The position numbers and the translations under genes are program-made. A stretch of 64,000 nt of DNA from Grammothele lineata (Eukaryota; Basidiomycota; Agaricomycetes; Polyporales; Polyporaceae), in assembly GCA_002150815.3 (NCBI GenBank), contig NDFF03000043.1:248001-312000 (forward strand), written 5' to 3'. The notes beneath the pieces were generated by a model that was not told the DNA's origin, ran no database searches, and was given only the letters and a program-made list of their open reading frames with translations. This document shows positions 34,375 through 46,577 of this stretch, one piece after another. Each line of letters starts with the position of its first letter. The first letter of the stretch is position 1.

Positions 34375-35940
34375 TCAGACACGACGGAAACGAATCCAGT
34401 GCCCTGTGTTCGCCCTCTCCCACTCCTTGTCATACGTAAATGCGATGCGCTTAAGCGAAGGTGCATGCTTCTCGTACTCCGAGATCATTGCCCTCTGAGC
34501 GCCGTTGTCTCTATAGAGCGAGGATTTAGCACGGAATGCCACCACTGTCTCCGGCAAGAGGAATGTGTGCAGACGCGGGAGCCGAGGCAATAGTTGCTCT
34601 CCAAGAGACAAAACTTCTTGCTATACATGAGAGGTAGGAATTGAGAAGGTCAGCGCAGGATCCGGACTTGTCGTAGCTGGAGCCGGTTAACATTGAACAC
34701 GCACCTGTGTGGGTACCTTAGAGATGCTAACCAGTAGATACTCCAGACGCGGGAGTTCGGCTGCCATCTCTGCAAGAGCAGCAACATCTATGCTGATCAT
34801 CCCAAGGTGGAGAGTTTTGACGGGCACTCTCGAGTGCTGGAGAGGGGCGAGATCTGAGCGCAGTGCTGCACCTGTCATGTGTTGGATCTCCTCTGTTTGG
34901 AAGGGGTTGAAGTAGGAACGACCCCACTCGTATCCTGCCACGAAGAGTCGTACAGAATGGATAGGTCTCCGGAGAGACACGGGAGTACTCTCAGGGAAAA
35001 AGGAAGGAAGTAGGTTGGTGGGACATGCAAGCTCCTCTAGCAACGGCCATACGCTGCTGTCGATTGACAAGCTTGGTGATGTTTGTCCCTCATGGATATC
35101 GCCGAAGTAGGGCCCGTCGATGAAGAGCGATCGGAGTTGTGTATGTCTCTGTGCCCACGCGCAGTGGATCATGTGCATGTCGATACGAAGCGTCTGGAGG
35201 GCGGGAAGTATGTTCCCCTGATATGTGAGTTCGTCAATGATGTGCTCTGACGGAAGACTTTCATCGAGTAAGTGGAGGGAGGAAAGATGTGAAGAGTTGA
35301 GCAAAAGCAGGGTGCGGAGGAGGGTCGCATGAGTGCAATTGGGGTTTTCAGGCGCCCATAGCATGATGTGTTGTAGACAGGGAGTGAAGCAGGGGAGCGG
35401 ATTTGAAGCGAGGTGGTTGTCGATGAATTCGTCGTGTGATTCAAGCCTGCACTCCGAGAAGATCGAGCGTAGATGGAAGTGTGGGGTGGACATGAGCGCA
35501 TGTACGACCGTGATCGGCGTCACGAAGTCTTCATCGTCGACGATTCGGATTTCGCGCAGATTAACCATATTCTTGATCGTGCCATACACGAAGTCCGGCT
35601 CGACTGGGCCAACCGTCCGATGTGGCCATACACTATTCTTCTCATAGGGATCGTAGGGGGTAAAGCCGAGAACGAGGGTATGAACGAGAGTAGGTACGTT
35701 GCGTTTGAAGGCGTACCATTCTGCGGATGAATTGAACGTCTCAACGAACTCAATCGCAGAGCGATACGATTTGCATGTGAGGTCAACATGGCGATAAAGG
35801 TAAGGTGTCGCGATGATGTTGATGGATCTGGAAACAAGCAGGAACGAAGGAAACGTGTTGGCGCGAATGAATGGGCAGATCTCTCCGAACAGTTCAATCG
35901 GCAGTTTGACACATTGCGCCTCATGGGCCAGGGGCATCAC
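34375..35940 (-). CDS. F-box-like protein, 493 aa, unrelated to the 15-22 kb group
   Basis: Exons are 35940-34705 and 34620-34375, with an 84-nt GTGCGT...TATAG intron in phase 0 (KVPTQ|QEVLSLGEQLLPRL). The N-terminus VKLPIELFGEICPFIRANTF...LLVSRSINIIATPYLYRHVDL is an F-box of the kind common in agaricomycetes. The remainder is leucine-rich with scattered LRR-like strands (LREIRIV, LHHLLD-type turns, LPALQTLRIDM, LRSLFIDG, LPRLEYLLVSISK). It lacks the WARFxxYAxRVREL signature of the other F-box group. It probably serves as an SCF adaptor with unknown substrate. It sits inside the membrane-protein array, in opposite orientation to its neighbours. Confidence 0.82.
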
Positions 35941-36761
35941 GAACGTCCAAACTGTCGTCAGAAACTACTCCTAGCTAATGGGTCAGATAACTTGCACTAA
36001 GCGAAGATATCCCTATAAGTCTGATAGATCGTACCTGATACAACGAGATTTCTATTCCTAGTGGACTCTGAGTAAAGACCACGGTTGTAGACAAGAGTTG
36101 GGACTGTCAAAGAGATATGTTGCTACTGTCACCGTCCTCCGCCCGGGCTTTGTGTGGTATGGTGGCAGCCGGAGGTGTACAAGTTTCGGCGCTTCAGGCT
36201 GGAGGCGCAGTACGTACATGACACAGACCCCGGGCACCGCAGCCGCTGCCTCCCGGACACCGCTGGACCAAGACTACATAGTAAGTACTTACTAAGTTAC
36301 TTTAACGTTACTAATTAAGAGGGACATTGATGTTCTTGCTGGACGTGGGCAACCCGAGGTAATGCGTATCTTTTGTTGAGTCTCGTGTATCTCCAGTATC
36401 ATGGGCTAACCACCACTGTTTGCAATATGAAGTTCTTTGCCACGTATGCTGTTATTTTCCCTTATCTCAACCGTTGTCTTACCAGTCTTCACAACTTCTA
36501 GCGCAGGTCGACCACAAAGTTTCGAGTCCGTTGCTGCGGCATACGTGAACTTAAGTGCCGACTCGATGCCGGCTTGAGTAGTATGGAACCTTGTTCCTGT
36601 TGTATGCACAAGTACACTTCTATCCAGACGATTCCATGCTGCGGCTTCGAAAGGTCTTTATACGCCTCTTTGACTGTTGTGTTTTCAGGCGACTTGGTTG
36701 CGCAGACTCGCCACAACCTCTAGTCCCGGCCCCCTCTACAATCTACCTGAACACCTCGAAG
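35941..36761. other. Intergenic, upstream of family member B
   Basis: Searched for a transmembrane exon for gene B; none found. A strong-looking acceptor (TGTTGTGTTTTCAG, ending 36688) is out of phase with the family intron. A TTTATAC box lies about 100 bp before the ATG at 36762. Confidence 0.45.
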
Positions 36762-38125
36762 ATGAGTAATACACACGCGCAAAGCATACCCATAGTCTGG
36801 GCAACCGACTCGGAGCGTATTCGAGGCGACATTCACTCTTATGCATCGGTATCGTTCCCCGTCAGCGCGTTGGCATCGGACACCTTGAAGTTCCTCGCAC
36901 GAGGAGAGCGGCTAGGCGGAGAGTTTGAGCTCTCTCAGGCCACTCTCAACGAACCTGTGGAGGAAGAGGATGTCGCTGTACAGGTAGACATCGACGCCTT
37001 CTACCAACTCGAAGGTACAATCCACGACGTCGCGCTAGAAGTCGCAGCAGATGCAGCCTACATTTCTCTGATTGTGAGTTACACTGCACTATTTATCATG
37101 TTTATCATCTAACGTCTGCTTTCTATCCAGCGCTCGAGCAGGCGTTCTCTTGATGCATGGCGAAACCAATCTCAGTTGAAGTTCCACATCCATGTTCGTT
37201 TACCAGCACCGGACCCCGTTACACGCATGCCTCTGGCCTTGCATGCCCTCGTCACCGATCTGCCCCTCTTTTCTCATCATATCCGCAACATCGCCGAATA
37301 CTCGATCTTTGACGCAGTCGTTCTGAAAAGCACAAGTTCCCCTATCCGCATTGGGGTACGAGTATCTTTTCTTCCTAGCATCTCCTGCTTACAATGTCTT
37401 TGACGTGCAGTCTCTGAATGCGTACTCCATCGCAGTAGATACGACGGACGGTCCTATCCAAGGGTCGGTCAAGACGCCATCGAAACTCAGCTGCAAGACG
37501 CGCAACGGACCAATCGTTGTCAACGCCATCTTGAGCATTGCACGCAATGAGTCGGCTTCCCTCACTCAGGCGTCGCTTCAGACCATCAACGCGTACGTCT
37601 TACCGTACCTCCCTTATCTTTCGTTCGCTGACTATTATGATGTCGTCATCTAGCCCCATCGAGGCCAACTTCACACTCGCGGAGGCCTCTTCCAACACGC
37701 CTGCAGGAGCGGCCGGCGGGAACAACACAACCCACACAAGCCCGGGAGAGTTCCGCGTGCTGGCACAAACCGTCAACGGCCCTCTCTCCGCCACTTTTGC
37801 TACCTCCGCCTCCGCAGGCCCAGTCGCACGCCTGAGCGCAACGCTCAGCACGCAGAACGGCCCCGCTCGCGTCGAGCTACCCCCAACCTTTGCGGGCACG
37901 TTCGAGCTGCGCGGTTTCCCGTTCCTCCCTCCCGTCTTCACGGAGCGACCCTACGTGCCGAACGCCAGCGGTCGGATGCGCCGCGTCCAGCGGACGGGCG
38001 TTGGCCTCTGGCAGCCGGGGGTCGTATCCGGGAGGGTATGGTGGGAGCCTGCGCGCACGGATGAAAGTCGGGGGAGTACGGTCTCTGTGGTGACGTCGAA
38101 CGCGCCGTTGCGGCTTATATTGTGA
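36762..38125 (+). CDS. Membrane-protein family member B without a transmembrane segment, 396 aa
   Basis: Exons are 36762-37073, 37131-37355, 37411-37592 and 37654-38125 (phases 0,0,2), the same layout as A minus its first exon. Conserved blocks are SFPVSALASDTLKFLARGERLGGEFELSQA, FHIHVRLPAPDPV, LVTDLPLFSHHIRNIAEYSIFD, VDTTDGPIQGSV, TRNGPIVVNAIL and PNASGRMRRVQ, the last a degenerate form of the D-P-A-G-R motif. There is no cytosolic tail or TM helix, the conserved Cys is missing, and no signal peptide is visible. The product is therefore either intracellular or the gene is a 5'-truncated duplicate. All reading frames after the start are intact, which argues against recent decay. Confidence 0.75.
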
Positions 38126-38292
38126 TATCTTAATGATTGACACGAGACCTCCTTGTACCTTCAGTTGGATGTTCGACCGACTGAAACGTTCTCTCCATGT
38201 AATGCACCGTGGTTTACGCCTTCGTAGGTCTCTGCAAACGGGAACAACCAAACAACTAATTACATATACGCGTCTTCGTGCACGCGCATCAC

Positions 38293-40000
38293 TCAATCCG
38301 GATCCGTACCTCCGAGATTCAATCTCAACCGTTTATCTCCCATATCCCGACCAGTAAGAATGACCTTCCCCTTGAGGCTTGGATCCATCCTCTCTCCATC
38401 CTCTTCCCACATCACGCTCTCGTTCAACGTAGTGTCCCCATCAAAGACCGTGCGCACGATACGCTTCCTCCCGCGCCCGGCTGGGTCCTCCACTCCTTCC
38501 GGCACATACACCTCCGGCAGCCTCCACGCCGCGCCCACACCTTTCCTAGCGAGGACGAATGCTCCCTCAAACGTCGGGTGCAACGTTACAGTACCCTCGT
38601 TGGAGATGGTCTGCGCATCAAGCACTAGGCGGGAGTCGGGAGGGGCGTCTGCGAAACCGAGATGGAGCGGCGCGTGTCTGGTCCGTGCTTCTACGGCGAA
38701 TACGCCTTCGGTCGCGTTGGCCGTGGTGGAATAGAGGCCGACGGTCGTGTTCAAGGGTCTGTAAGAGGAGTATTGTGCGTCAGACAGTACAGTCACGTCC
38801 TTGCGGAGGAACGAGTTGAAAAAAAAGGCGTACGCGTTGCTTGTTTCTAGGCGAGCGAAGGTGAGCCGGTCGGCCTCTCTGCCTTGATCTGACCGGGTGG
38901 ACTGGCCGTTGAACAAGTTGACGCGGGCGGAAATTGGTGCGTTCGAAGTTGCCAGTGCCAGCCCAGCTTTCGCGATGAACACGCCGTCGATCGTCGCATT
39001 TTTCGTCGCGAACACGATCAGGGCTGCAGCCAGTGACTTCAACGGCGCAATGATAAGATGACATCACGTCGGGCATGCCGACACTCGAGTGGAATCGACT
39101 TACATCAGCGTGAACGGGTGTCAAGTATGCCTCTGACCAGACACCTGTGAAGTATACAGACTCCGCCAGCGCGTGGAAGTGTTGAGTGAAGAATGGCAAG
39201 CGAATGGCAAGCCAAGACATCTTGACAGGGGAGCCTGGAGTAGCCGGGGCCGGAAGGTGGACATGGATATTGATGTTCAGAGTATGGTCCTGGTCGAATA
39301 CGAGCTTCTTGGGAGTCTTAAGTCCCAATATCCACATTAGCACACACCCAAGGAACAGTTTGAACGCGATAACTCACAAAGATGCCAAGTCCCCAATCTC
39401 TGGCAGCCGGATTAGTACGGCATATTGTCGCATCATCAAAGGCCTTCGGGTCCCGATAGTGCACGTCGACGTCCACTATCACCTCCGTGGAACCGGGCGG
39501 CGCTGTGGACGACATCTCGAAAGAACCGCGAGCGAAAGAGCCCGCGGCGGAGAAGTGCAGCGTCTCAGCGTCGACAGGGAGCTTCAAGGTAGCGTTTCGG
39601 TTATACGAATGTCCCGATCCCCCATCTGGAATTGGTGGAGACCAGTCCAACATGCCGTTGCAGGTCGCAGGCAGGCTAACGACTGGAACTTGGAACGTGA
39701 CGGGGCTCGCGCTGGTCTCGAATGTGCTACGCCACCAAATCCGGGGATCCTGAGATTTGAATGGATCTGTTAACATGATATCTTGAAGAACGTCAAGATG
39801 CTGCTCACCTTTATCCAAAGGCTACGAGTTGCGACTGTAGCGAAGGAGAAGAACAGTAAGCAAATGGGCACAAGCCATACGAGCCACGTATTTGATGCTC
39901 GGGCTTCTAGCCCAGCGACGCCAAGCATGCGACTCGAAGATGCTTTTGTGGAGGTCGGTCCGTCAAGCCTCACATCTTCTGATACACTTTCAGAGTTCAT
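38293..40000 (-). CDS. Single-pass membrane protein, family member C, 481 aa
   Basis: Exons are 40000-39809, 39749-39378, 39316-39104, 39036-38834 and 38758-38293 (introns 58-75 nt, phases 0,0,0,2). Cytosolic tail of about 37 residues, TM at about 38-56 (TWLVWLVPICLLFFSFAT), then ATCNGMLDW, ATLKLPVDAETLHFSAAGSFARGSFEMS, DWGLGIF, INIHVHLPAPA, TKNATIDGVF, LATSNAPISARVNL, HAPLHLGFADAPPDSRL and VEDPAGRGRKR. It matches member A throughout except for a shorter cytosolic tail. The last intron is a multiple of three and could be read through, but the family comparison supports removing it. An upstream in-frame ATG at 40060 exists but adds unconserved sequence. Confidence 0.83.
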
Positions 40001-40398
40001 GACGGTCGGAAGGCAAGACGGCAGGGCAAGTAGTCTTACGCGCCCAGCTTTGAGTAGCATGCAAAGGGAGCGTCCTCGCCATCATGTCCCGCCGGTCTCG
40101 CGCGGCCTCGCTACCTCTAAGGCTAGCGTTTTCGTGATGAGGCACAGTGATGTCAGTTGTCAAAGAAGACAATCAAACAACGGACAAGTCCACGATATAC
40201 AATTGAAACCCATGACGGTCATGTGAAGCATTCAACGTGTGAATTCAACAGAGAGGTCTGAGCGCACTTCAGTATAGAACATCGATACATGTTTACTGAT
40301 TCACGTACCGGATTACCCAGAGTCACACTTACGCATCTGCTATACTGGTACATAAGCATCGGCCACAAGGCGCACATATGTTTTTCATCTCCAGCCTT
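40001..40398. other. Intergenic between members D and C
   Basis: Promoter side of C and 3' flank of D, both on the minus strand. No clear TATA recognised. Confidence 0.45.
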
Positions 40399-41971
40399 TC
40401 AAAGCGACATCACCACAGGCGCGTTCGAGGTCTTGAGGGTAATATGCCCGCCCACCCTCTCCGCCGCACCCTCCTCCCACTCAACGATCCCATGGCGATA
40501 GTTCGTTCCCCCGTTGCTCGTCGAGACGTGACGCTCTCGCCCTTTCCCCGACGGGTCCTTGATCGTGTCGTCGACATGCACTGCCGGCTCCGCATTTGAC
40601 GTAAGAAGCCGGAACTTGCCTTGGAACGTCTCGTGCGCGGATACCGTCACAGGGCGGTTCGACGAACGCACGAAAGCGGTGAGGCGCGATTCGAGCGGGG
40701 CATCGACGAAGGCGAACGAGGCAGGTGCGTTAGAGGTGAATGCCGTCACGTGGAATCGGCCGCCCCAGGATGAATGGGCGGTGGAGTAGAGGCCGACCGT
40801 GGCGTTGATCTGGCTGGAAGAGTAGGAACGTGGTTGGCTGAGGGAGAACTTGCGAGTGCGGAAACACGCTTACCCATTACTCGTGTGTAGAGCGGCCTTC
40901 GTGTATTTATCATCATCATCATTGAAGAGATTGGTACGAGCGACAATCTCCGCGTTCGAGGTCCTGAGTACGAGGGAAGAAGACACGTTGAATGTGCCAT
41001 GTATAGGTTTGTTGTTCGTTTGCACGTGCACGTGGTTTGCTACAATAGACTGTAAGTAGTTCAGTAAGTGGGAAGTCTATGCACCACCGCATCGAACGTA
41101 CATCGATCTGAACTTCGGCGTTGGCAGATGTGATCGTGACTTCATTGAAGGAGACTGTCTGCTCCAGAGCGCGAAGTCGATGCTCAAAGTTTGACATCTC
41201 CATCCTCAGCGCCTCGAACTTCACCGGCGATTCTCCGCTGGAGGGAGGCAGACGGATGTTGATATCAAAGTGTACCGTACGCGCTAGGGCCTTAGCAAGG
41301 GGCGAGCCAAGGGTCTACCCAATACATCGTGAGCAAGGGGACATTGAGGAACATAGACCACTCACGGCAATGTTCAAACCCCATTCTCTGTCAGACGGAT
41401 GCGTGCCGCATACGACTAGGTTGTCCAATGAGCCTTCGTGCTGATATGTCACGGCAATGTCCACAACCACATGCTGCATGCTGCTATGGCACGTTTGTGA
41501 GACCGTAACAGATCCAGTGGAGAAGGCGTCGTCGGAGAGGAAAGACAGAACATCCGCAGGAAGTGGCAGCTCCAGGGATGTTTGGGCATGGAATGCGCCC
41601 TCATTGATAACGGCGCTAGTCACATTCATGTCCCACACAGCACTGTTGAAGCAGCTGGGCTGGAAAGAGCGATGTGTTGTCTCCTTCCGCGACCGCTGAA
41701 GTAATCGATCAATGGCGAGCCGACGGCTGAGAACACGTACACTCACCATGTCGCAAAATTTGAATCCTGGTCCCCGGTGGAAATACTCATACACGGTCAT
41801 GAGCACGAGCATACACCCGGTCATGTAGAGGCAGATGCGCTTGCCGGTCCTACGTAACGCGGCATCTCGGTGTTCGTAGGCCTCATGGACTGTCCACGAC
41901 GGGGGAGGCGCATCTACTGGCGGCGCCTTCTCAGGATCAAGTTTTTGGAGGGGGGAATGGGCGATGACCAT
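40399..41971 (-). CDS. Single-pass membrane protein, family member D, 452 aa
   Basis: Exons are 41971-41747, 41695-41366, 41314-41102, 41049-40874 and 40813-40399 (introns 51-60 nt, phases 0,0,0,2). Cytosolic tail rich in Pro and charged residues ending RRTGKR, TM at about 46-61 (ICLYMTGCMLVLMTVYEYF), then PSCFNSAVW, SLELPLPADVLSFLSDDAFSTGS, EWGLNIA, FDINIRLPP, VQTNNKPIHGTF, LRTSNAEIVARTNLF, FTSNAPASFAFVDAPLESRL and IKDPSGKGRER. Start chosen at 41971 (MVIAHSPLQKLDP) because the open frame further upstream (to 42268) has no family character. Confidence 0.83.
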
Positions 41972-42694
41972 GCTTGCAGCGTTCACGTCAGGAAATGACG
42001 ACAAGCTGTGGAGAGCCCAGGCGTTAGTACTTATACTCACGAGTACGGTTTGACGCTCGAAGGAGACACACTCGGGACCGAGATCGCAGCAGTCACGCCC
42101 TGATCGATGATCCCGGGAGTAATACACGAGTATGTGCACGTCATGAAATCGTCTCTTGCGCAGCGGCTTATCGTGTCCATAACGGCAAGGAGCTACTATC
42201 ATAGAAGCAATAGAATGAATGAGACGCACCACAAGCGCAGTCGCGGCAGCGTCCAGCCATATATACATACCACTTTGGCCTAAATTGAGAGATCATGGTC
42301 TCCGGAATATGCTAGAATTGCGCAGAGTGTGCTTTAGAAGACATATGAGACGTCGGAAACAGATACGCACATGTAGTGAGGGTACTTGCTCCATCTACGC
42401 CGACTTTAAAGTTCCTTTCTCGAGTTCACGAGCGTTCAAGTATTCCAGCGGGTCTGGTGGGTAACCCATGCTGTCGGGAAAGCGCGCCATATGTGCGAGC
42501 ATGAACAGCCAAGGGACTGCTGTAAGAAGGAAAACCAACGTTGAAGGACATCATAACTATGTGGCACGTATAAAAGTTCTAGATACGAAGGGCGAGCGCT
42601 AATATGGGGGCACAGCCGGTACGGGCGCTTGAACACTTCCGTGGCTGCGTCCACTCAGAAACAGAAAAGTACACATCGCACTAGTAGGACCCCT
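41972..42694. other. Intergenic upstream of member D
   Basis: Contains 5' flank of D and 3' flank of E; only short frames seen. Confidence 0.45.
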
Positions 42695-44408
42695 CTATTC
42701 GCTCACCGTCCCAGCCAGGTTCAAACGGAGCGTACTGACGGACGTCTTCACAGTCACCGAACTGCCCCCTCCCGGCGTGCTTCCTTCTCTCTGTCCCTCA
42801 CGCCCCCACACCACGCTCCCATTAACCGCGCCCCAGCCCCCCTCCGACATCTCTACAACGAGCGGCCTCTCCCTCCCTGCCGGGTCCCCTGGATGGGCCG
42901 GCCAGCGCACCTCGGGCTCGAAGAGCCCCCCAGGGGTCGTGGTGAGTGCGAACTTGCCCTCGTACGTAGGAGGTAGGGACACGCGCGCGGGCCCGAGGGA
43001 TGTCTGCGCAGTGATACCCAGGAAGGAGTCTAGGGGCATGTCCGCGACCGCGAGCTCGAGCGGGGCGCGTCTCGTCTGTGCTGTGACCTCGAAGAAGGCG
43101 TGGGGACGGTGTATAGGAGGACCGGTCATTTCGTCGCTCGAGGTGAGCTCATGGGGAGGGTTGGAGTTGGAGGAGAGGTTGAAGGTGGCTTGGATCTGGC
43201 TGCGTCGACGCGGACGTATGAGCGATCAATATATACTGTTTGAAGAGGCCACGTACCCCTTTCTTGTCCAGAGGTTGGCCCACGTAAACGGGCGATGGGG
43301 TAACACTGTTTCCAGACCATTGACGAGATTGCCATGAATAGTGATAGGAGCGTTCTTGGTCGTTAGGGTGAGCGTAGCGCCAACGGTGAAAATACCATCG
43401 ATGGGCGCGTCGGTCGTCGCGACGTAGACTTCATTTGCAGCTACAGACTGTGAACATTCAGAGTCAGCGTCATCAAGCAGAGAAACGGGGATCCGGCGGC
43501 GAAGGACTCACGCGAGACGTGAGAGGCGCATGGTCCCCCTGTATCCCGATCGACTGAAAGTGCACGGCATCCTCGAGCTCGTGCAGCCTGTGAGAGAAAT
43601 GCGGGAGCTTCGTGTACAGCCGGCCTAGTCGCAGAGGCGGCGCGCCCTGTGTAACGGGTGCGGGGAGTCGGACGTGGATGTTGAAGCGCAGTGGCTGCCG
43701 CCCTTCCCAAGGGTGTGGCCAGTACGGAGTCTATCCCGAAGAGACGAGCATTAGACCCATGGTGGAGGACTTCAAGTTGTAGAGTAGGAGACTAGGACTC
43801 ACAAAGATTTTCATCCCCCACGTTGAGAGGATTAGCGAATGGGATCGGCACGTTGTCAGGCCTCTGGCGTCCTTCGAATCCGAATAGACCAACTCGACGT
43901 CCACGACGGCCTCAGTGGAGCCAGCAGGGGCTGTCGCCGAGACTTCAAACAGGCCGTGTGCGTAGTCGCCTTCGGCGCGGAAGTCCAGCGCCCCCAGCCA
44001 TGTTCCGTTGAACAGCGGGAGCGTGAACGTTGTCGTCAAGCGGTGAGGCCCCGGAGAGTCCTCCCCTGCTCCTCCAGCGATTCGAGTCCAGTTCAAGCTG
44101 TCGTGACAGGACGACAGATCGTGTTTCGTAGGCCTGTGGTGTTCATGCGGAATCTGGGAGATGAACTCCGTCAGCTGCGGCCAGTAAACGAGGGACCATG
44201 ATGAAGACGCCCTCACCAACCATGGCGGAAGAATATACGACGTGGGGAAGAAGAGCCATAGAATCCAGAGGAAGATGAAAACATATAGCAATAAGCGCCA
44301 GAGCGGACGTCGCTGCGGCCGTACAGGCTCGCTGGAGACCACTCGTGGTGATTCCCCGAGGAGGGGAGTGGTCTCCTCCGCCGGCGCCTTCTTGTCTTGC
44401 TGCTGCAT
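42695..44408 (-). CDS. Single-pass membrane protein, family member E, 506 aa
   Basis: Exons are 44408-43803, 43730-43512, 43447-43257 and 43199-42695 (introns 57-72 nt, phases 0,0,2). The first family intron is missing: cytosolic tail, TM and first ectodomain block are one exon. Tail ends RPQRRPLWR, TM at about 37-54 (LLLYVFIFLWILWLFF), followed by SSCHDSLNW, TFTLPLFNGTWLGALDFRAEGDYAHGLFEVS, TWGMKIF, FNIHVRLPAPVTQG, TTDAPIDGIF, LTTKNAPITIHGNL, TRRAPLELAVADMPLDSFL and PGDPAGRERPL. An acidic dileucine-like TTPLLGE at about 14-20 could be a sorting signal (inference). Confidence 0.83.
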
Positions 44409-44816
44409 GATTCAGATGGCGGTGTTCGTGGGCCGGGTACGAGTCGAAGTAGGCTCACTGAGGGCTTATATGCGCCGCGGGTAGGCATCGTGGCCCTTAT
44501 AAGTTGATGACTCCTTGTTTGACGTTTGATCGGTTCTGCGGACCACCGTGATGGACATGCCGTGGGCCTCAGGTCGCGACGATAGAACGGGCTAGGCAGC
44601 GGCGTCAATAGTCAGTCTTATGACCATTTCAATGAGGAAGCTTACCTTCGATCAATATTCGCAAGTCGAGCCTTTCTTGCGGTCTGAGATAGGCAAAGGA
44701 ATACTATAGCACGTACAAGTACAATATAGTACACGTGTATAATCGACAGCATAGCGACAAGATGGTATACATACTCACACTCAACGTCCGCATTCAACGT
44801 GCAGAGCCGCAGAGCC
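44409..44816. other. Intergenic between members F and E
   Basis: Holds the TATA box of E; otherwise nothing recognised. Confidence 0.5.
44465..44470 (-). promoter_or_regulatory. TATA box of membrane-family gene E
   Basis: TATAAG on the minus strand, about 57 bp before the ATG at 44408, a similar spacing to genes A and G. Confidence 0.5.
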
Positions 44817-46577
44817 TCAGAGCTGCAGCGTCGCGGGCCTATTCGAGCTCCTCAGCGTCACGCTTCCCTTCCCTCCCTCTCCGCCCCACGACACTACGCC
44901 CGAGATATGCCTCGGCGACCGCTCAGTCTGCTTGAACGTCCTCGTCCTCCCGCGCCCCGCCGGGTCAGCCTCCCCCGCTTGGAAACCGACGTCCGCGTGC
45001 GCGTTGGCGGCGTGCACGTGGAACTCGCCCTCGAACGAAGGCGACAAATGTGCAGTCGCAACCGCGTTCGTTGTTGTCCCCGTCAGAGTGAGGGTGCTGT
45101 CGATAGACTGGTAGGGAATCTGCAGCTCGAGCGCGCGGTTTGTTGTGTTGGCAGAGACGGTGAAGGAGCCGCCTGTTCCGTCAGAGGAGGTGGAGACGAG
45201 GGAAACTATCGAATGAATCAAGCTGTTGGGGGACTGGAATCAGCGGCTGAAGGTTGGTAGAGGAGAGGAACATCGGCGTACCCCTCCGCAGATCGTAGGG
45301 ACATTTTGGTCGGGCTCGAACTAACAGCGTCGTGATAGAGCACGGCCGAAGCCTCAATATTCCCGTTGGCAGTTTCTAGCTGAAGATCCTTCGATACGTT
45401 GAAAGTACCTCCAATGGCGGCGTTCGTCGTGACGATTGTTGCGCTCTCTGCACTCAGGTACTATGAAGGCAGAGTTAGCTTCAGCAAGCCCATGCTACGA
45501 GATTACGGAACGCACGTCGGTATCGATACGTTGATTTTGGGAGCGGAGGATGATGTTGCCAAACGTGACCTGGCCTGCCATCTGACGAGGAAGGGTATGT
45601 TTGAAATCGGGCAAATTCGTCTCGAATGACTTGACGTGTAGTGGCATGCCGTGCAAAGCCGGGAACTGGACTTCAATACGGAAGCCTCCATCTTCAGCAT
45701 GCCAATGTGAAGGCGTCTACGCATATTGTCAGTCGAACGCGACGCATATATTAGCACCTTGATACGCACTTGTATACCAATACCTTGCTCGCCCGGGGCG
45801 CGTTCCAACACGCATATGGTCGTCAAAGATAACGCAGTGGAAGATTGAAAGATGGGGTGAATGTTGACGCGGATGAAGCCATCAGGTATGGAGGAGTCCT
45901 TGACTGGCGTAAAGTGAACAGATCCATGGGCCAGCGATCCTCTACTGAACAAATAGAGCGCTTTTGAGGACAGGGGCAACGGGATTGAGAAGGGGGCGAG
46001 GTATGGTGCACTGCCCAGACTCGCGTTGATATCCGCTGGGTAGCATTTCTTGACTTCGCCATCTTTGCGCGTTGGCCATGGTACCTGTCATGTACAATGA
46101 GCGACCCGAAACTTTGCGAAAGATCAAACTTCGGCTCACCACCGTGCTTGGCCTACCACCACTCCACTTGACAGATACAATCGTGGTTCGGATAAACCAC
46201 CCCACGAAAAAGTAGATGAGAACCGCTGTGAAGAAGGCCTTGAAAAACCGTTTTGGAGCCCGTTCTCCTCTTCGGATGAGTAATGGTGGTTGTGGTGGGG
46301 GCTGTATAGGGGAACCGACGAGTGGTGTACGTGCGCTAATGGCTTGTGTCTGAGCCTCGATGTCGACGTTTTGGTACACATTGTATGGCTGGTACGCGAC
46401 CGTAGAGTGGCCGCCTGGAGGTGGGGAAGCCGTACCGTACGAAGGGGATGGCACAGGCTCGCTGCGGCCAGGGTATGCCGGCGGTGGGGGAATGTGGTCT
46501 TCCTCAGGGACCTCGGACGGCGGGCCCTCTGCGCGCGTCTTCGCGGGCGAGGCGGGGGAGTCGTCGGGGAGGATCAT
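44817..46577 (-). CDS. Single-pass membrane protein, family member F, 512 aa
   Basis: Exons are 46577-46140, 46084-45770, 45716-45516, 45460-45282 and 45222-44817 (introns 53-59 nt, phases 0,0,0,2). It has the longest cytosolic tail of the family (about 110 residues, Pro/Tyr-rich with several P-x-Y and PPPAY-type motifs), basic RRGERAPKR, and a TM at about 111-129 (FFKAFFTAVLIYFFVGWFI). The ectodomain is more diverged: KKCYPADINAS in place of C-x6-W, SIPLPLSSKALYLFSRGSLAHGSVHF, TTNAAIGGTF, LETANGNIEASAVL, TTNRALELQIP and EADPAGRGRTR. The Pro/Tyr motifs resemble WW-domain or NEDD4-type ligase docking sites (inference). Divergently transcribed from LSM4. Confidence 0.8.
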
